NCBI RefSeq assembly: GCF_014138605.1
Contig: NZ_JACJHX010000001.1
Coordinates: 310,001 to 374,000 of the forward strand
Origin: Peribacillus huizhouensis
Lineage (GTDB): Bacteria > Bacillota > Bacilli > Bacillales > DSM-1321
Direction of reading: 5' to 3'
Length of the DNA: 64,000 nucleotides
Numbering within the stretch: the stretch's first letter is position 1; every line of letters starts with the position of its first letter. Below the pieces are notes generated by a model. The model was given only the letters and a program-made list of their open reading frames with translations, was not told the DNA's origin and ran no database searches. Made by a program: the position numbers and the translations under genes. This document shows, in pieces, positions 18,622 to 28,415 of this stretch.

Positions 18622-19281
18622 TTAATCTACAGTCTTTTTTTCAAAACGGTTAATATCTGAGTCAGCACCAATGACAATTAAGATGTCCCCTTTGTGAATC
18701 GGATCATTCCCTTGAGGGGATACAACGATTTCTCCACCTCTTTTTACAGCAACTATATTAATGCCAAAGCGTGCCCTTATATCAAGATCAATAATGGTTT
18801 TACCTTCTATTTTAGGACTTGCCACAATTTCGACGATTGAATGTTCATCTGACAACTCTAAATAATCGAGAACATTATTCGATACAATACTATGCGCAAT
18901 ACGCTTTCCCATATCTCTCTCTGGATGAACAACATGATCTGCACCAATTTTTATCAATACCTTCTCGTGATAATCATTTTGTGCCTTCACTGTTATGTTT
19001 TCGACACCTAATTCCTTTAACATTAAAGTCGTTAAAATACTTGATTGAATATTGTCACCAATTGCGACAATCACATGATCGAAATTTCGGATGCCAAGGC
19101 TTTTAAGAACATTTTCTTCTGTTGTATCTCCAATAACTGCATGTGAAGCAATCATCGCATATTCATTAACCCGATCTTCATTCATATCAATCGCAAGTAC
19201 TTCCATCCCCTCCTCAATGAGAGCTCTTACAATACTGCCTCCAAATCGACCAAGTCCAATTACCGCAAATTCTTTTTTCAC
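18622..19281 (-). CDS. ktrC: K+ uptake regulatory subunit KtrC (RCK)
   Basis: A cytoplasmic RCK gate-keeping subunit for a Ktr potassium transporter. The 219-residue protein has an N-terminal Rossmann nucleotide-binding domain (GLGRFGGSIV near residue 9, acidic AIDMNEDRV) and a C-terminal RCK_C domain from about 135 on. I chose GTG 19281, preceded by GGAGGT, because it gives the VKKEFAVIGLG start of B. subtilis KtrC; an ATG at 19314 would add 11 residues. The membrane partner (KtrD or KtrB) is not in the window. The family binds c-di-AMP at RCK_C. Confidence 0.93.
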   Translation of the reverse strand: MKKEFAVIGLGRFGGSIVRALIEEGMEVLAIDMNEDRVNEYAMIASHAVIGDTTEENVLKSLGIRNFDHVIVAIGDNIQSSILTTLMLKELGVENITVKAQNDYHEKVLIKIGADHVVHPERDMGKRIAHSIVSNNVLDYLELSDEHSIVEIVASPKIEGKTIIDLDIRARFGINIVAVKRGGEIVVSPQGNDPIHKGDILIVIGADSDINRFEKKTVD

Positions 19282-19332
19282 GAATCCTACCTCCAACAAA
19301 CTAACTTGATGCACTGCTATTTTATCATAATA

Positions 19333-19430
19333 AAGGGAAACTTCAATCAGTCATCCCCCACTTGCGCTTTCTTCGACTCTGCTAAACATTGAGGTGGGGG
19401 TACTGCCCGTAAAATGTGGGATAAATGAAT
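19333..19430. repeat. Family A repeat, partial copy
   Basis: GGGAAACTTCAATCAG is followed by CATCCCCCACTTGCGCTTTCTTCGACTC and GAGGTGGGGGTACTGCCCG, then ATGTGGGATAAA. Confidence 0.75.
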
Positions 19431-19505
19431 AAAAGCATTTTCAATACGAGAACTTAACAGGAACGAATATCCCTTTATTGGGAGGATAACACTTATGTCT
19501 TTTTA

Positions 19506-20651
19506 TTATTCATTCGACCCTTTGTATCTTATATAATTAGTTAGTAGTTTAATTGCTTTTTCAATCGCCTTTTCATCTGGGTTTAACTTAGCATGATGTA
19601 GCCCATATGTTGAATTGACCCCTAGCCAAAACATAAATCCTGGAATTTCCTTCAACATATAGCCAAAATCTTCTCCTGTCATCGCTTCTTTACAGGAATA
19701 TACCTGTATTCCAGGTTCTTTTTTTGCAAACTCAATAAATTCCCTTGTGAGCTCTTCTTCATTAAAAACTTGATGGTACATGGATCCATAATCAATTGAT
19801 CCTTCACATGCATAACCGACAATAATCCCTTCTAGAAGCTGTTCAATCCGCGTTTTCACTTTTACCATTGAATCTTCATTCAAAGTACGGATTGTCCCCT
19901 CCAGCCTCGCTGTTTCAGCAATAATATTTTGGACACTGCCTCCGCTAATTTTACCAATCGTAACCACTGCTGAATCAAGTGGATTGACATTTCGAGAAAC
20001 AATCGATTGCAACTGACCGACAAGGGAACATGCAGCAACAACCATATCATTTGTTTCATGCGGATAGGCAGCATGTCCACCTTTTCCTTTCAATTCAATG
20101 AAAAGTTCTGAAGTATTAGCAAATAAAAGTCCTTCTTTTAGTGCAATTGTCCCTACAGGATATTCTGGAGCGATATGTAAAGCTATTATTATATCCGGCA
20201 TCCACTTTTTCATTGGTTCTGATTTCAACATTGGTTCTGCACCACCAGGACCTTCCTCAGCAGGCTGAAAAATAAACAAAACATGATCATCTATTGGGGT
20301 AAACACTAAATAATGTAAAACGCCAAGAGCAATACTCATATGAAAATCATGACCGCAAGCATGCATATAGTTATCATGCTCTGAACAAAATGGTAAACCA
20401 GTTTGCTCTTTGATCGGCAACCCATCTATATCTGCTCGATAGCCAATTACTTTTTTGGGATTTTTACCGATTATTTTTACAAATATTCCGGTTTCCCACG
20501 TTTCCAGCTCAAATCTGTCCTGCGGCAATGTAGATAAATAATCCAATAAATATTTTTGCGTCTTAAATTCCTTAAACCCAATTTCAGGTATTTTATGAAG
20601 GTCTCTGCGAATTTTTACAAAAGGATTCAGTAGCGACTCTACTTCAGCCAT
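19506..20651 (-). CDS. dapL: N-acetyldiaminopimelate deacetylase
   Basis: An M20-family amidohydrolase (B. subtilis YkuR) that removes acetate from N-acetyl-LL-diaminopimelate in the acetylase branch of lysine and cell-wall DAP synthesis. The 381 residues carry the metal-site motifs [30 protein letters not shown] and a C-terminal HHAKLNPDE. The start ATG 20651 follows AAGGAGGA. It lies downstream of dapH (149-bp gap) in the same direction, as in B. subtilis. General M20 aminoacylases are the alternative, but the linkage to dapH makes DAP the likely substrate. Confidence 0.92.
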   Translation of the reverse strand: MAEVESLLNPFVKIRRDLHKIPEIGFKEFKTQKYLLDYLSTLPQDRFELETWETGIFVKIIGKNPKKVIGYRADIDGLPIKEQTGLPFCSEHDNYMHACGHDFHMSIALGVLHYLVFTPIDDHVLFIFQPAEEGPGGAEPMLKSEPMKKWMPDIIIALHIAPEYPVGTIALKEGLLFANTSELFIELKGKGGHAAYPHETNDMVVAACSLVGQLQSIVSRNVNPLDSAVVTIGKISGGSVQNIIAETARLEGTIRTLNEDSMVKVKTRIEQLLEGIIVGYACEGSIDYGSMYHQVFNEEELTREFIEFAKKEPGIQVYSCKEAMTGEDFGYMLKEIPGFMFWLGVNSTYGLHHAKLNPDEKAIEKAIKLLTNYIRYKGSNE

Positions 20652-20800
20652 TCATTTTCCTCCTTATACAAGTAAAGCGTGGATCATTAAACTATCCACG
20701 CTTTACTGCACCTTTATTTCCTTTTAAGAGATACTTGCTTATAATGGCATTCTTAAACATGAAATGACTGCTGATGCTTCAATTTATAATGAAATTAAAC

Positions 20801-21511
20801 TTATAATTGACGTAGTTCTTGTATGATCTCTGTTTTCGATTTTGTTTTTTCATCGATTACTTTTATTACTTTTGCTGGAACTCCTGCGGCAACAGAGTAC
20901 GAAGGAATATCTTGCGTCACCACTGCGCCAGCTGCAACAACAGAACCTTGTCCGATTGTCACTCCTTCAAGAACGACTGCATTCGCTCCAATTAGTACAT
21001 CATCTTCCAATATAACCGGTTTTGCAGATGGCGGTTCAATAACACCTGCTAGTACAGCTCCAGCACCTACGTGACAATTCTTCCCGACCGTTGCACGACC
21101 ACCAAGCACTGCATTCATATCAATCATCGTACCTTCTCCAATAACTGCACCAATATTAATCGTAGCCCCCATCATAATTACGGCATGGTCTCCTATTTCA
21201 ACCTGTTCACGAATAATGGCACCTGGCTCAATTCGGGCTTTAATATTTTTCATATCCAATAATGGAATCGCGGAGTTCCTACGGCTGTTTTCAATTATAT
21301 AGTCAGTAATTTTACCTTGATTTTTTTGGATTGCTTCATTTATTTCAGCCCATTCGCCAAAAACTGTTCCTGCATGGCCACTAATAAATGTTTTAGCTGA
21401 AGGACCAAAATCGATTCCTTCCAAATCCCCTTTAACATAAACTTTTACTGGTGTAGATTTCGTGCTATTTTGGATAAAAGAAATAATCTCATTTGCATCC
21501 GTCATTTTCAT
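20801..21511 (-). CDS. dapH: Tetrahydrodipicolinate N-acetyltransferase
   Basis: It acetylates tetrahydrodipicolinate with acetyl-CoA at the start of the acetyl-DAP route. The 236-residue protein (B. subtilis YkuQ has the same length) has a helical N-terminal domain and a left-handed beta helix of hexapeptide repeats from about residue 90, e.g. [19 protein letters not shown] and [20 protein letters not shown] chose ATG 21511 ([13 protein letters not shown]) with GGGGG upstream rather than the longer frame to 21577. Confidence 0.95.
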   Translation of the reverse strand: MKMTDANEIISFIQNSTKSTPVKVYVKGDLEGIDFGPSAKTFISGHAGTVFGEWAEINEAIQKNQGKITDYIIENSRRNSAIPLLDMKNIKARIEPGAIIREQVEIGDHAVIMMGATINIGAVIGEGTMIDMNAVLGGRATVGKNCHVGAGAVLAGVIEPPSAKPVILEDDVLIGANAVVLEGVTIGQGSVVAAGAVVTQDIPSYSVAAGVPAKVIKVIDEKTKSKTEIIQELRQL

Positions 21512-21590
21512 GTGAAATCCCCCTACTATGTATAAATCATTGGTCTTTAATTTATCAAAAGTACCGTTAAAAAACAAGAAAATACATATT

Positions 21591-22475
21591 TCACCCTAGA
21601 CCTTGCGTGAGTATATGTTCATTAACAATCTCTTCGAATGCTTTTACTTGCTTCAATTGAAATGCAGATTCATATCCGCAAAGCCATGTATCTCGCTGAA
21701 TCGAATGATTTTGCCCGTCTAGAAGGGGAATTTTAAATATATTTTGATCTTTATCATGAAGGGTTATCGCTGGAAGTATAGCATAACCGATGCCATTGAA
21801 AACCATTTGCTTACATGTTTCAATTTGATCAACAATAATTGTGTTCTTAGGTGTCGTTTGAAAATGACGATGCCACCAATCTTGAATTTCCTGATAATAG
21901 TTTGAATCACTCTTAAACTGAATGAACGGTCGATCTGTTTTAAGCACTTGCTCCAGGTTATTCATTTCGGTATCAACCAAGTACAACATATCTGTGAATA
22001 AATGCTGTTTATAGCCTTTCCAATCAGGCGCTCCACGAATAATCCCAATATGTACTTGACCATCATATAATGATTTTAATATTTCACTGCTCCAACCAGT
22101 AACAAGTGAGATTTTGGCATAAGGGTATTTCCGGACAAATTTCTTCAGAACCTGCGGCAGCCAATTTTGGCCAACAATTGAGGCACAGGCAATTTTTAAT
22201 GTTCCATATACTTCATGATCCATAGCCTGTATACTTTCTCTGACTTTTTCTTCTTTTTCTAGAACATCATTAGCTAATCGAATAACAGCTTCCCCAGCAG
22301 GTGTTAATGTAAGCCCCTTTTGTGATCGAAGAAATAATTTAGCATTCCAATCCTTTTCAATCGATTGTAATCGCTGGGACAAGGCAGGCTGTGAGACAAA
22401 TAAGCGTTCTGCAGCTTTACGCATATTCATTTCTTGTGCTAAAACAGATAATAATTGAAACTCCGAAAATGACAT
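21591..22475 (-). CDS. ccpC: LysR regulator CcpC
   Basis: A LysR-type regulator that in B. subtilis represses citZ and citB and responds to citrate. The 294-residue protein has an N-terminal winged helix ([21 protein letters not shown], then [11 protein letters not shown]) and a type 2 periplasmic-binding-like effector domain. Whole stretches (ITGWSSE-like [28 protein letters not shown]) match CcpC as I recall it. I chose ATG 22475 with AAGGTG upstream. It lies 79 bp before dapH on the same strand; the flavodoxin genes found between them in B. subtilis are absent. Confidence 0.92.
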   Translation of the reverse strand: MSFSEFQLLSVLAQEMNMRKAAERLFVSQPALSQRLQSIEKDWNAKLFLRSQKGLTLTPAGEAVIRLANDVLEKEEKVRESIQAMDHEVYGTLKIACASIVGQNWLPQVLKKFVRKYPYAKISLVTGWSSEILKSLYDGQVHIGIIRGAPDWKGYKQHLFTDMLYLVDTEMNNLEQVLKTDRPFIQFKSDSNYYQEIQDWWHRHFQTTPKNTIIVDQIETCKQMVFNGIGYAILPAITLHDKDQNIFKIPLLDGQNHSIQRDTWLCGYESAFQLKQVKAFEEIVNEHILTQGLG

Positions 22476-22736
22476 ATTTTCAACACCTTGATTCGTTTTT
22501 CTTATAACAGAATAATTATGAAACCATAGTATCACTAATTATTCTCCTTATAAAGTTAAACTCCTACGTTCCTAAATCTTTTTCTCTTTTGGGATGTAGA
22601 CCTATCTTTGGCTTACTGACTATGCCACCAAAAAGCGATATAGCCTCCCTTATTAGGAGTTGAGTCAGAATAGTCGCTTGCCTATTTTGTCCCATTTTCA
22701 CCTTAAAATTAAAAAGGGAAACCTCCTGTTAAGATA

Positions 22737-22968
22737 ACAGGCTCTTCCTAAGATTGTTGTTATTAACAAGTAAGCAATTCGAGCAGATATTGATTGTAGT
22801 AGAAGGTGCGAGACTCCTGTGGGAGAAACGAGTTGAGGGAGACCTCTCAAGCGCAAAGCACTGAGGAGGCTCCTGAGGCCGCCCGTAGAATGCGACTACT
22901 GTAACAGAAATCAACCCAAGAGTAGTGTAAATATAAATCAAAGCAACAAATTTTTCGAAAACGGCCAA
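22737..22968 (-). repeat. Family B (MITE-like) repeat, longest copy
   Basis: The ends are imperfect inverted repeats (GGCTCTTCC at the left, GAAAACGGCC at the right). Inside lies GTTGATT-like/AATCAAC, with GGTGCGAGACTCCTGTGGGAG and GCGCAAAGCACTGAGGAGGCTC. I recognise the general pattern from intergenic DNA of many Bacillaceae. The 82-codon open frame on the minus strand is a by-product of the repeat and is not annotated. The flanks 22476-22736 hold no gene. Confidence 0.8.
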
Positions 22969-22974
22969 ATGGAA

Positions 22975-23190
22975 TAAAGTGAAACTTCAATCAGTAGGGG
23001 TATACTTCATCCCTGCTGATTTTTAGTTCCGATCTACAGACGTTCAGATCTTCGCTACCGCATCAATCAATCGACAGTACGATCCCGATTGGTTCACCAA
23101 TCGGGCTTTACGGGCAGTTATCCCCCACCTACGCTTCTTCGATTCCTCTAAGCCTTGAGGTGAGGGGGGTTCTGCCCCCGTTAATGCTAG
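22975..23190 (+). repeat. Family A repeat, long copy
   Basis: Modules in order: AAAGTGAAACTTCAATCAGT, a G/C-rich hairpin arm, TCCGATCTACAGACG..., CAATCGACAGTACGATCCCGATTGG paired with CACCAATCGGGC, the GGGCAGTTATCCCC / GGGGGTTCTGCCC stem around CTTCTTCGATTCCTC, then CGTTAATGCTAGATAAAA. This copy shows the whole chain except the cagacga / tgtgggcg part. Confidence 0.85.
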
Positions 23191-23192
23191 AT

Positions 23193-23216
23193 AAAAATAG
23201 CCCCCAAAAGGGAGCT
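23193..23216 (-). terminator. Terminator of ykuL
   Basis: AGCTCCC-TTTT-GGGGGCT followed on the minus strand by ATTTTTA. Confidence 0.8.
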
Positions 23217-23223
23217 TAATTTA

Positions 23224-23667
23224 TTATTTAGATGGAGATTGCGGATCTTTATTTAATTCTTTTAATATAGCTCTTCTTGTAAGAATTCCTTCAAAAGTCT
23301 CCTCATCATTTTGAACACATACAAAAGGTTGGTCAATCAAGAGCTTGAGACCTTTATCCATTTTATCATCAACATGGAGCCGAGGAATATCTTTATTCAT
23401 AATTTCAGAAACCTTTTTATTTTCCAGCTTTTCAAATTCAATCCGCTGCATTCCTAAGATCGAATCGAGAATGACTGGTGTACTAATAAGACCATGTAGC
23501 TTATACGTAGGATCTAATACAGGGATGGCTGTATATCCGCTCTTTGTCAAAACAAGTAGCGTATGCTCTAAATTATTGCCAATCTGGACGTGTGCGACAC
23601 GTTCAGAAGGGATCATTAAGTCTTTCACGTTTAACTCCAGTAAGTTCCCATCATGAATACGGATCAT
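23224..23667 (-). CDS. ykuL: CBS-domain protein YkuL
   Basis: A 147-residue cytoplasmic protein made of two CBS motifs (about residues 10-65 and 80-140), likely a nucleotide-sensing module. The start MIRIHDGNLLELNVKDLMIP and the LTKSGYTAIPVLD segment are typical. B. subtilis YkuL lies next to ccpC in the same direction. Some CBS proteins of this kind bind c-di-AMP; that cannot be judged from the sequence alone. Confidence 0.85.
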   Translation of the reverse strand: MIRIHDGNLLELNVKDLMIPSERVAHVQIGNNLEHTLLVLTKSGYTAIPVLDPTYKLHGLISTPVILDSILGMQRIEFEKLENKKVSEIMNKDIPRLHVDDKMDKGLKLLIDQPFVCVQNDEETFEGILTRRAILKELNKDPQSPSK

Positions 23668-23754
23668 GTCAAAACCCCTTACCTAATAAGTCATTATTTC
23701 ATCTACACTTATAGTGTATCATAGGTAAAGAAAACTTGCTTCTTGAATTGACAT

Positions 23755-23812
23755 ATAAAATGAAACTTCTATCGGTAGAAGGTCTTATTGCCCGTTAATA
23801 CGGGATTAATGC
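23755..23812. repeat. Family A repeat, short copy
   Basis: TAAAATGAAACTTCTATCGGTAG and TTATTGCCCGTTAATACGGGATTAA: fused ends of family A. Confidence 0.6.
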
Positions 23813-23822
23813 TGATCTTCTG

Positions 23823-23969
23823 TCATCCCTTGTTCGTTTCAATATTCTTTTGCATATATCCACACTCTGGACACTCGAAAATGACGTTTTGATTAGACTG
23901 AGCTGTTAATACCTTACTCATCTCATTTTTACATTTACATTGCGGACAAATTACAGTTGGCTTTTCCAA
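23823..23969 (-). CDS. Small zinc-ribbon protein (48 aa)
   Basis: A 48-residue ORF from TTG 23969, preceded by GGAGGG at 8 bases, reading (M)EKPTVICPQCKCKNEM. It has two CxxC pairs, CPQC and CPEC (a third Cys lies in KCK), about 20 residues apart, which would form one zinc ribbon. It sits between ykuJ and ykuL, where B. subtilis has the small gene ykzF; I am not sure it is the orthologue. The ATG seven bases upstream is out of frame and gives only a dozen codons. Confidence 0.65.
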   Translation of the reverse strand: MEKPTVICPQCKCKNEMSKVLTAQSNQNVIFECPECGYMQKNIETNKG

Positions 23970-24063
23970 ATCTCATTCCCTCCATTAGTTAGAATACTTT
24001 AGTTTGACCCGATTTCACACAAACAAAATAACATTTATTCAATTATGTATAATTTTTTTCACA

Positions 24064-24098
24064 CAAAAAAAGCCGACAGCATTTGCCGTCGACTTTTA
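24064..24098 (-). terminator. Terminator of ykuJ
   Basis: GTCGACGGC-AAAT-GCTGTCGGC with two G-T pairs, followed by TTTTTTT on the minus strand. Confidence 0.85.
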
Positions 24099-24116
24099 TT
24101 ATGTTTTGTAATCAAT

Positions 24117-24356
24117 TTAAGATTGCAAAAGATCAAAAATTTCAATGGTAATCATATCAATATTATCAAATTGATATTTAGAGGATTTACTTTTTTCATT
24201 AAACACTTCTAACTCAAACATTTCCGTTTTACTGAAATATGTAACCTGACATTTTAATATTCCATCTATTTCAAAAAAACGCTGAGCAGATTCAGTTTCC
24301 TGTGCTTGCTCCTGAAGATTTTTTAATCTAGTAAGAATGCCTTGTAATTGAGACAT
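24117..24356 (-). CDS. ykuJ: YkuJ-family protein
   Basis: A 79-residue soluble protein of unknown function. The start MSQLQGILTRLKNLQEQAQ and the end FDNIDMITIEIFDLLQS match what I recall of B. subtilis YkuJ, which is also 79 residues. I chose ATG 24356, with AAAGGAGTGGGAG upstream; the longer frame to 24455 runs through the ribosome site. It is the last member of the ykuL-ykuJ group here; ykuK is absent. Confidence 0.88.
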   Translation of the reverse strand: MSQLQGILTRLKNLQEQAQETESAQRFFEIDGILKCQVTYFSKTEMFELEVFNEKSKSSKYQFDNIDMITIEIFDLLQS

Positions 24357-24670
24357 ACTCCCACTCCTTTCTAGTATAAAACCTTTACGATAGGTTTCAC
24401 TATAACATAAAAAACTATCCAAAAACCAGAACGAAATAATTTCAGAATTTTTCATTAAACACTACGTTCTTCATCCTTTTCTAGTTCTACTAAAAGGATA
24501 GAGTAACAAATTAATTTTGTATATAAAAACTTTAAAAAAATATCGAAATCTTAGTAGTTTTTTTCAAAAAAACGTTTTGCTATTCAAGTACATACTTTTT
24601 ATTTATAATAGTGTTACTTATATATTTAGGACAGACCACTTACCACTTACCAATTATTCGGAGGATAAAG

Positions 24671-24910
24671 ATGAATAAAGTTACACTTTATACACAGCCA
24701 GACTGCCCACCATGTAAAATCGTGAAAATGTTTTTCAACGAATATCATATTTCATATCAAGAAAAAGATATCAAAGCAGATTCTGCAGCAATGAAAGAAT
24801 TAACTAAAAAATATGGTTCCTTTTCTACTCCAACAGTCATCATTAACGGAGAAACGATCATTGGATTTGAAATTGAAAAAATGAAAAGAGCACTTTCCAT
24901 CACCGACTAA
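24671..24910 (+). CDS. Glutaredoxin-family protein
   Basis: A 79-residue thioredoxin-fold protein with the redox motif Cys12-Pro-Pro-Cys15 in LYTQPDCPPCK and the cis-proline STPTVIINGE near residue 58, as in NrdH and glutaredoxin-like proteins. I chose ATG 24671 behind CGGAGGATAAAG; a longer frame from 24611 is not supported. Likely a small cytoplasmic disulfide reductase; the partner is not evident. Confidence 0.85.
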   Translation: MNKVTLYTQPDCPPCKIVKMFFNEYHISYQEKDIKADSAAMKELTKKYGSFSTPTVIINGETIIGFEIEKMKRALSITD

Positions 24911-24923
24911 TCAAGGCTGTCTT

Positions 24924-25022
24924 ATAAGGGTCAACCCTCGCACCCTAAATCAGTATTTCACGTGTTTCATACACGTATCTTATACTGTATTTAGATTACG
25001 AGGTTTGACCCTTTCCTTTTGG
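24924..25022. terminator. Family E hairpin between glutaredoxin and the SLC13-type gene
   Basis: AAGGGTCAACC / GGTTTGACCCTT outer arms with a CACGTGTTTCATACACGT inner hairpin. It has the same AGGGTC-GACC end as the 15031 hairpin and probably terminates both converging genes. Confidence 0.65.
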
Positions 25023-25074
25023 GCAATCAGTTCTTAACTTACCCAACTTTATATTATGATGCCTTCCCCAAAAA

Positions 25075-26931
25075 TTAAAATGGAAAAAAGAAAGGAATGG
25101 CAAAAATCATTATTATTCCGATGAAGAGTTGTAATAAGATACCGATCACCGCAAAATCCTTTTGCGTATACTCCCCAGCAGTCATCACAAGTGCGTTCGA
25201 TGGTGAAACTGAAGGAGATGAAAATGCCATACTTGCTGCAACAGCTACACACATTAATATAGGAGTTGGACTATATTGCAAGTTTTCTGCAAGTGTATAA
25301 GCTATCGGAGCAATGATAATTGCTACGGCACCATTTGGAATAAAAAAACTCAATAGCATTGTCAGTAAATATATAATCCCTAGTAAGCCATATGGTCCTG
25401 CCCATTGAATTACATTTTCTATTATCGAACTAACCAAGAGTACCCCACCCGACTTTTCAAAGGCAAGCACGAGAGGTATAATCGCGCCGATAAAAATAAC
25501 GGATTCCCAATTGATTCTCTGATAAGCCTCCTCGATTGATCGAAGGCAGCCAGTTATTATCATTAATAAAGCTGCCAAAGACATCGATAAAGTAGGCGAA
25601 ATCAAATCAATAGAAAGCATAATCATCATGAGTAAGGTAATACCAGCAGCAATCATCGCTTTATTTTTAGAAACCAATGTCTCTGACTCAAGTGATACAC
25701 TTCCTACAACTAGGACGTCCTGTAAATCAGAAGATACCCTTTCAATGTTTTCCCATTCCCCATGAATAAGAAGCGCATCTCCGGGTTTTAATTGTTCCGT
25801 AGCTAATTCCGATTGGATATATTCACCTTTACGATTAATTGCTAACACACTGCATTGATATTTCTCACGAAAATGAACATTTTGCAAGGATTGATTTTCG
25901 TAATCCGAATGAGGCATGATAAGTACTTCTGTTAGCCCAAACTTACTACTAAGGAAATGTTTTTTTATCTCTTCCTGTTGAAAAGGTCTCATCTCCAATT
26001 CAAAGTCATCTGCAAACTTCATGACTGCATCGTCTTCTCCAAATAGCAAAATGATATCTTCTGGATAAAGCACTTCATCTGCTTTCGCTGAAAAGTTCTG
26101 GGACTTCGTTAAGATTGAGAGTTGCTTATCTCTTGTTTTTCTTTTAATTTCAATGACCGTTATTTCATAATCAACTGGTAGTCTTAGCTCAGATAAACGT
26201 TCACCAACAATATCAGAGTCCGATGGAATATAGAGATAATGTAATCGATCATAAACTTTATACATTCCAGCTAATTCACTTGCAGATAAACCCTTACCAC
26301 TGTTATTTAAAGTAATAAATCGATTTGGAAGGAGCCTTTTTCCTATAGTGAGCATAAAAATTACACCTGAAACTAGGGCAACAATTCCGATAGGCGTAAA
26401 ATCAAATAAAGTTAAATTTGCGTATTCATTTGATCGTAAAATTTCACTTACTACTAAATTAGGTGTAGTCCCAATCATTGTTAACATGCCACCAAGACCT
26501 GTGGCATAAGCTAAGGGAAGCAGAAGTCTAGATGGGCTTTTCTTATTCTTTAAAGCCATGCTAGTAACGATTGGAAGCATCAAGGCAACTATTGCCGTAC
26601 CACTTAACAACGACCCTAGTAATCCAGCAGTAGCCATGACATAAATAATCATTCTAGCTTCGCTGCCTTTTTTGCGTTGGGTCAATTGACTTACAATGTT
26701 ATCAGCTAGACCGGATAAAGATATTCCTGCACCAACGACGTATAATGAACCGATCATAATGACAATCGGACTTGAAAATCCTGAAAGAGCTTCTTCTAAA
26801 TTTAAAATACCGGTAAGCCCAAGTATCACAAGTGAGATAAGCGCTACTAGATCTGCACGTAATTTTCCTTGTATGATTAGTGCAAATGTACATACAAGTA
26901 TGATAAATGTTATCAACATAGGTTGTGTCAT
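25075..26931 (-). CDS. SLC13/DASS-family anion transporter with TrkA_C domains
   Basis: A 618-residue membrane protein. An N-terminal set of about six hydrophobic segments (1-205) is followed by two soluble RCK_C/TrkA_C domains (about 215-300 and 310-400), then a second membrane half (425-618). The FMIGTTPNLVVSE-like segment (GGMLTMIGTTPNLVVSEIL) and the C-terminal SPSVSPSNALVMTAG repeat are the paired SNT-type motifs of the DASS family. Substrates in the family are sulfate, phosphate or dicarboxylates; this one cannot be resolved. I chose ATG 26931 with GGGGG eight bases upstream. I recall no counterpart at this place in B. subtilis. Confidence 0.85.
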   Translation of the reverse strand: MTQPMLITFIILVCTFALIIQGKLRADLVALISLVILGLTGILNLEEALSGFSSPIVIMIGSLYVVGAGISLSGLADNIVSQLTQRKKGSEARMIIYVMATAGLLGSLLSGTAIVALMLPIVTSMALKNKKSPSRLLLPLAYATGLGGMLTMIGTTPNLVVSEILRSNEYANLTLFDFTPIGIVALVSGVIFMLTIGKRLLPNRFITLNNSGKGLSASELAGMYKVYDRLHYLYIPSDSDIVGERLSELRLPVDYEITVIEIKRKTRDKQLSILTKSQNFSAKADEVLYPEDIILLFGEDDAVMKFADDFELEMRPFQQEEIKKHFLSSKFGLTEVLIMPHSDYENQSLQNVHFREKYQCSVLAINRKGEYIQSELATEQLKPGDALLIHGEWENIERVSSDLQDVLVVGSVSLESETLVSKNKAMIAAGITLLMMIMLSIDLISPTLSMSLAALLMIITGCLRSIEEAYQRINWESVIFIGAIIPLVLAFEKSGGVLLVSSIIENVIQWAGPYGLLGIIYLLTMLLSFFIPNGAVAIIIAPIAYTLAENLQYSPTPILMCVAVAASMAFSSPSVSPSNALVMTAGEYTQKDFAVIGILLQLFIGIIMIFAIPFFFPF

Positions 26932-27260
26932 GCTTGTTACCCCCAAAAATGTTCCAAAGCCTCTAGACTTTTTCTCTATGTAAAAAGATTTACAAATTCA
27001 ACTTTACGCTTGTCATTCATCAATTTTAAAGCGTAAACCAAAGAGTAACTGCTCAACTGCAGTCCTTTATTTCGCATTTAAACACGAAAGTAATCTCTTC
27101 TCCCCTGCCTACTTGAATGTTTTTAACATCAGTATACTAGCTTCCATTTGATAGAGTAGCTCACTAAAAACTTTTACTTTAAAAAATAATATATCCTTCT
27201 GTTTATACATATTGTTTGGTAGTATAAGGAAGTGACATTTAAGTAGATAGGTTGATACAA
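26932..27260. other. Intergenic region with nothing recognisable
   Basis: A divergent promoter region for the SLC13-type gene and ykuE. It is AT-rich. I see no repeat, RNA or ORF with a ribosome site. Confidence 0.6.
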
Positions 27261-28130
27261 ATGAATAATAACATGACGAGAAGATCTTTTCTAAAAAAAA
27301 CAGTAAGTACCTTATTAACTCTAACAGGAGCAGGAATAGGTGGTAGATATTATGCCCACGATATTGAACCTAACTGGATTGAATTTAATGAAATAGTGAT
27401 TCAGCATCCACTCATTCCGAAAGGTTTTAACGGAATGAAAATTGTTCAATTTAGTGATACTCATTTAGGATTTCAATTTCAGTTAAAAGAGTTGCAGAGT
27501 GTATTAACAAAAATACAGACATTCTCTCCTGATGTTGTCCTATTCACTGGTGATTTAATGGATGAGCCAAATAAATATCCACATCATTCCAAGATTATTC
27601 CACTGCTACAAAACATTCAAGCTCCCTTAGGAAAATTCAGCATTTACGGCAATCATGATCACGGAGGATACGGATCAAAAATGTATAATCAGATCATGGA
27701 ACGTTCAGGTTTCACTTTATTACAAAACAGTCACGCTGCGATTTCATTAATAAACGGGGATAAATTATATATTGCTGGAATTGATGATGCTATGCTTGGT
27801 TCTCCAAATATCCAAAAGGCTCTTTTAGGTATACCAGAAAAAGCTTATACCATCCTATTATCTCATGCACCCGACCTTGCTGAATTCGCAAAAGATTACC
27901 CAGTGCAATATCAAATAAGTGGTCACAGTCACGCTGGACAAATACAAGTCCCTTTTGCTGGCGCCCTTGTGACGCCCCCTTTCGGGAAGAAATATATTGA
28001 AGGATTGTACGAGCTTGAAAACTTAACTTTATATGTGAATCGAGGACTCGGTACAACAAGACTCCCATACCGCTTCCTTGCCCGACCAGAAATTACTTTA
28101 TTTGAATTACAGTCTAATGAAAACCAATGA
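27261..28130 (+). CDS. ykuE: Tat-exported metallophosphoesterase YkuE
   Basis: A 289-residue calcineurin-like phosphoesterase. The N-terminus NNNMTRRSFLKK followed by a hydrophobic stretch is a twin-arginine signal, so it acts outside the membrane. The metal-site motifs are FSDTHLG, TGDLMDEP, YGNHDHGG and SGHSHAGQIQ in the usual order. B. subtilis YkuE is a known Tat substrate. I chose ATG 27261 over TTG 27252. The physiological substrate is not known. Confidence 0.92.
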   Translation: MNNNMTRRSFLKKTVSTLLTLTGAGIGGRYYAHDIEPNWIEFNEIVIQHPLIPKGFNGMKIVQFSDTHLGFQFQLKELQSVLTKIQTFSPDVVLFTGDLMDEPNKYPHHSKIIPLLQNIQAPLGKFSIYGNHDHGGYGSKMYNQIMERSGFTLLQNSHAAISLINGDKLYIAGIDDAMLGSPNIQKALLGIPEKAYTILLSHAPDLAEFAKDYPVQYQISGHSHAGQIQVPFAGALVTPPFGKKYIEGLYELENLTLYVNRGLGTTRLPYRFLARPEITLFELQSNENQ

Positions 28131-28415
28131 CCTATAAACCTTTACTGATTAATAAGCAACTAATTTACCGGGCATTCTATTCATATAGCATGCCCGATCC
28201 TCTTCTTTATAAAAACAAAGTATTTTTTCAAATATTATACCATTAGTAAACTCGAATCAGTACATAAACTTTGTTTGAAGCTTGCATCCCCTTCCCTATT
28301 GTTGCTGTACCTCCATTCTTCAACCTCTCTAAATACTCCATTTTAACTGATAATGCTAATACAGGCTCCAAATAGAAAAACAACCATACAATAATAAGAG
28401 AAAGGAGAGAACCCT

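Noticed and set aside
22729-22968. 79-codon minus-strand ORF
   Set aside because: It coincides with a family B repeat whose GC-rich hairpin keeps the frame open; similar frames in other copies are broken.
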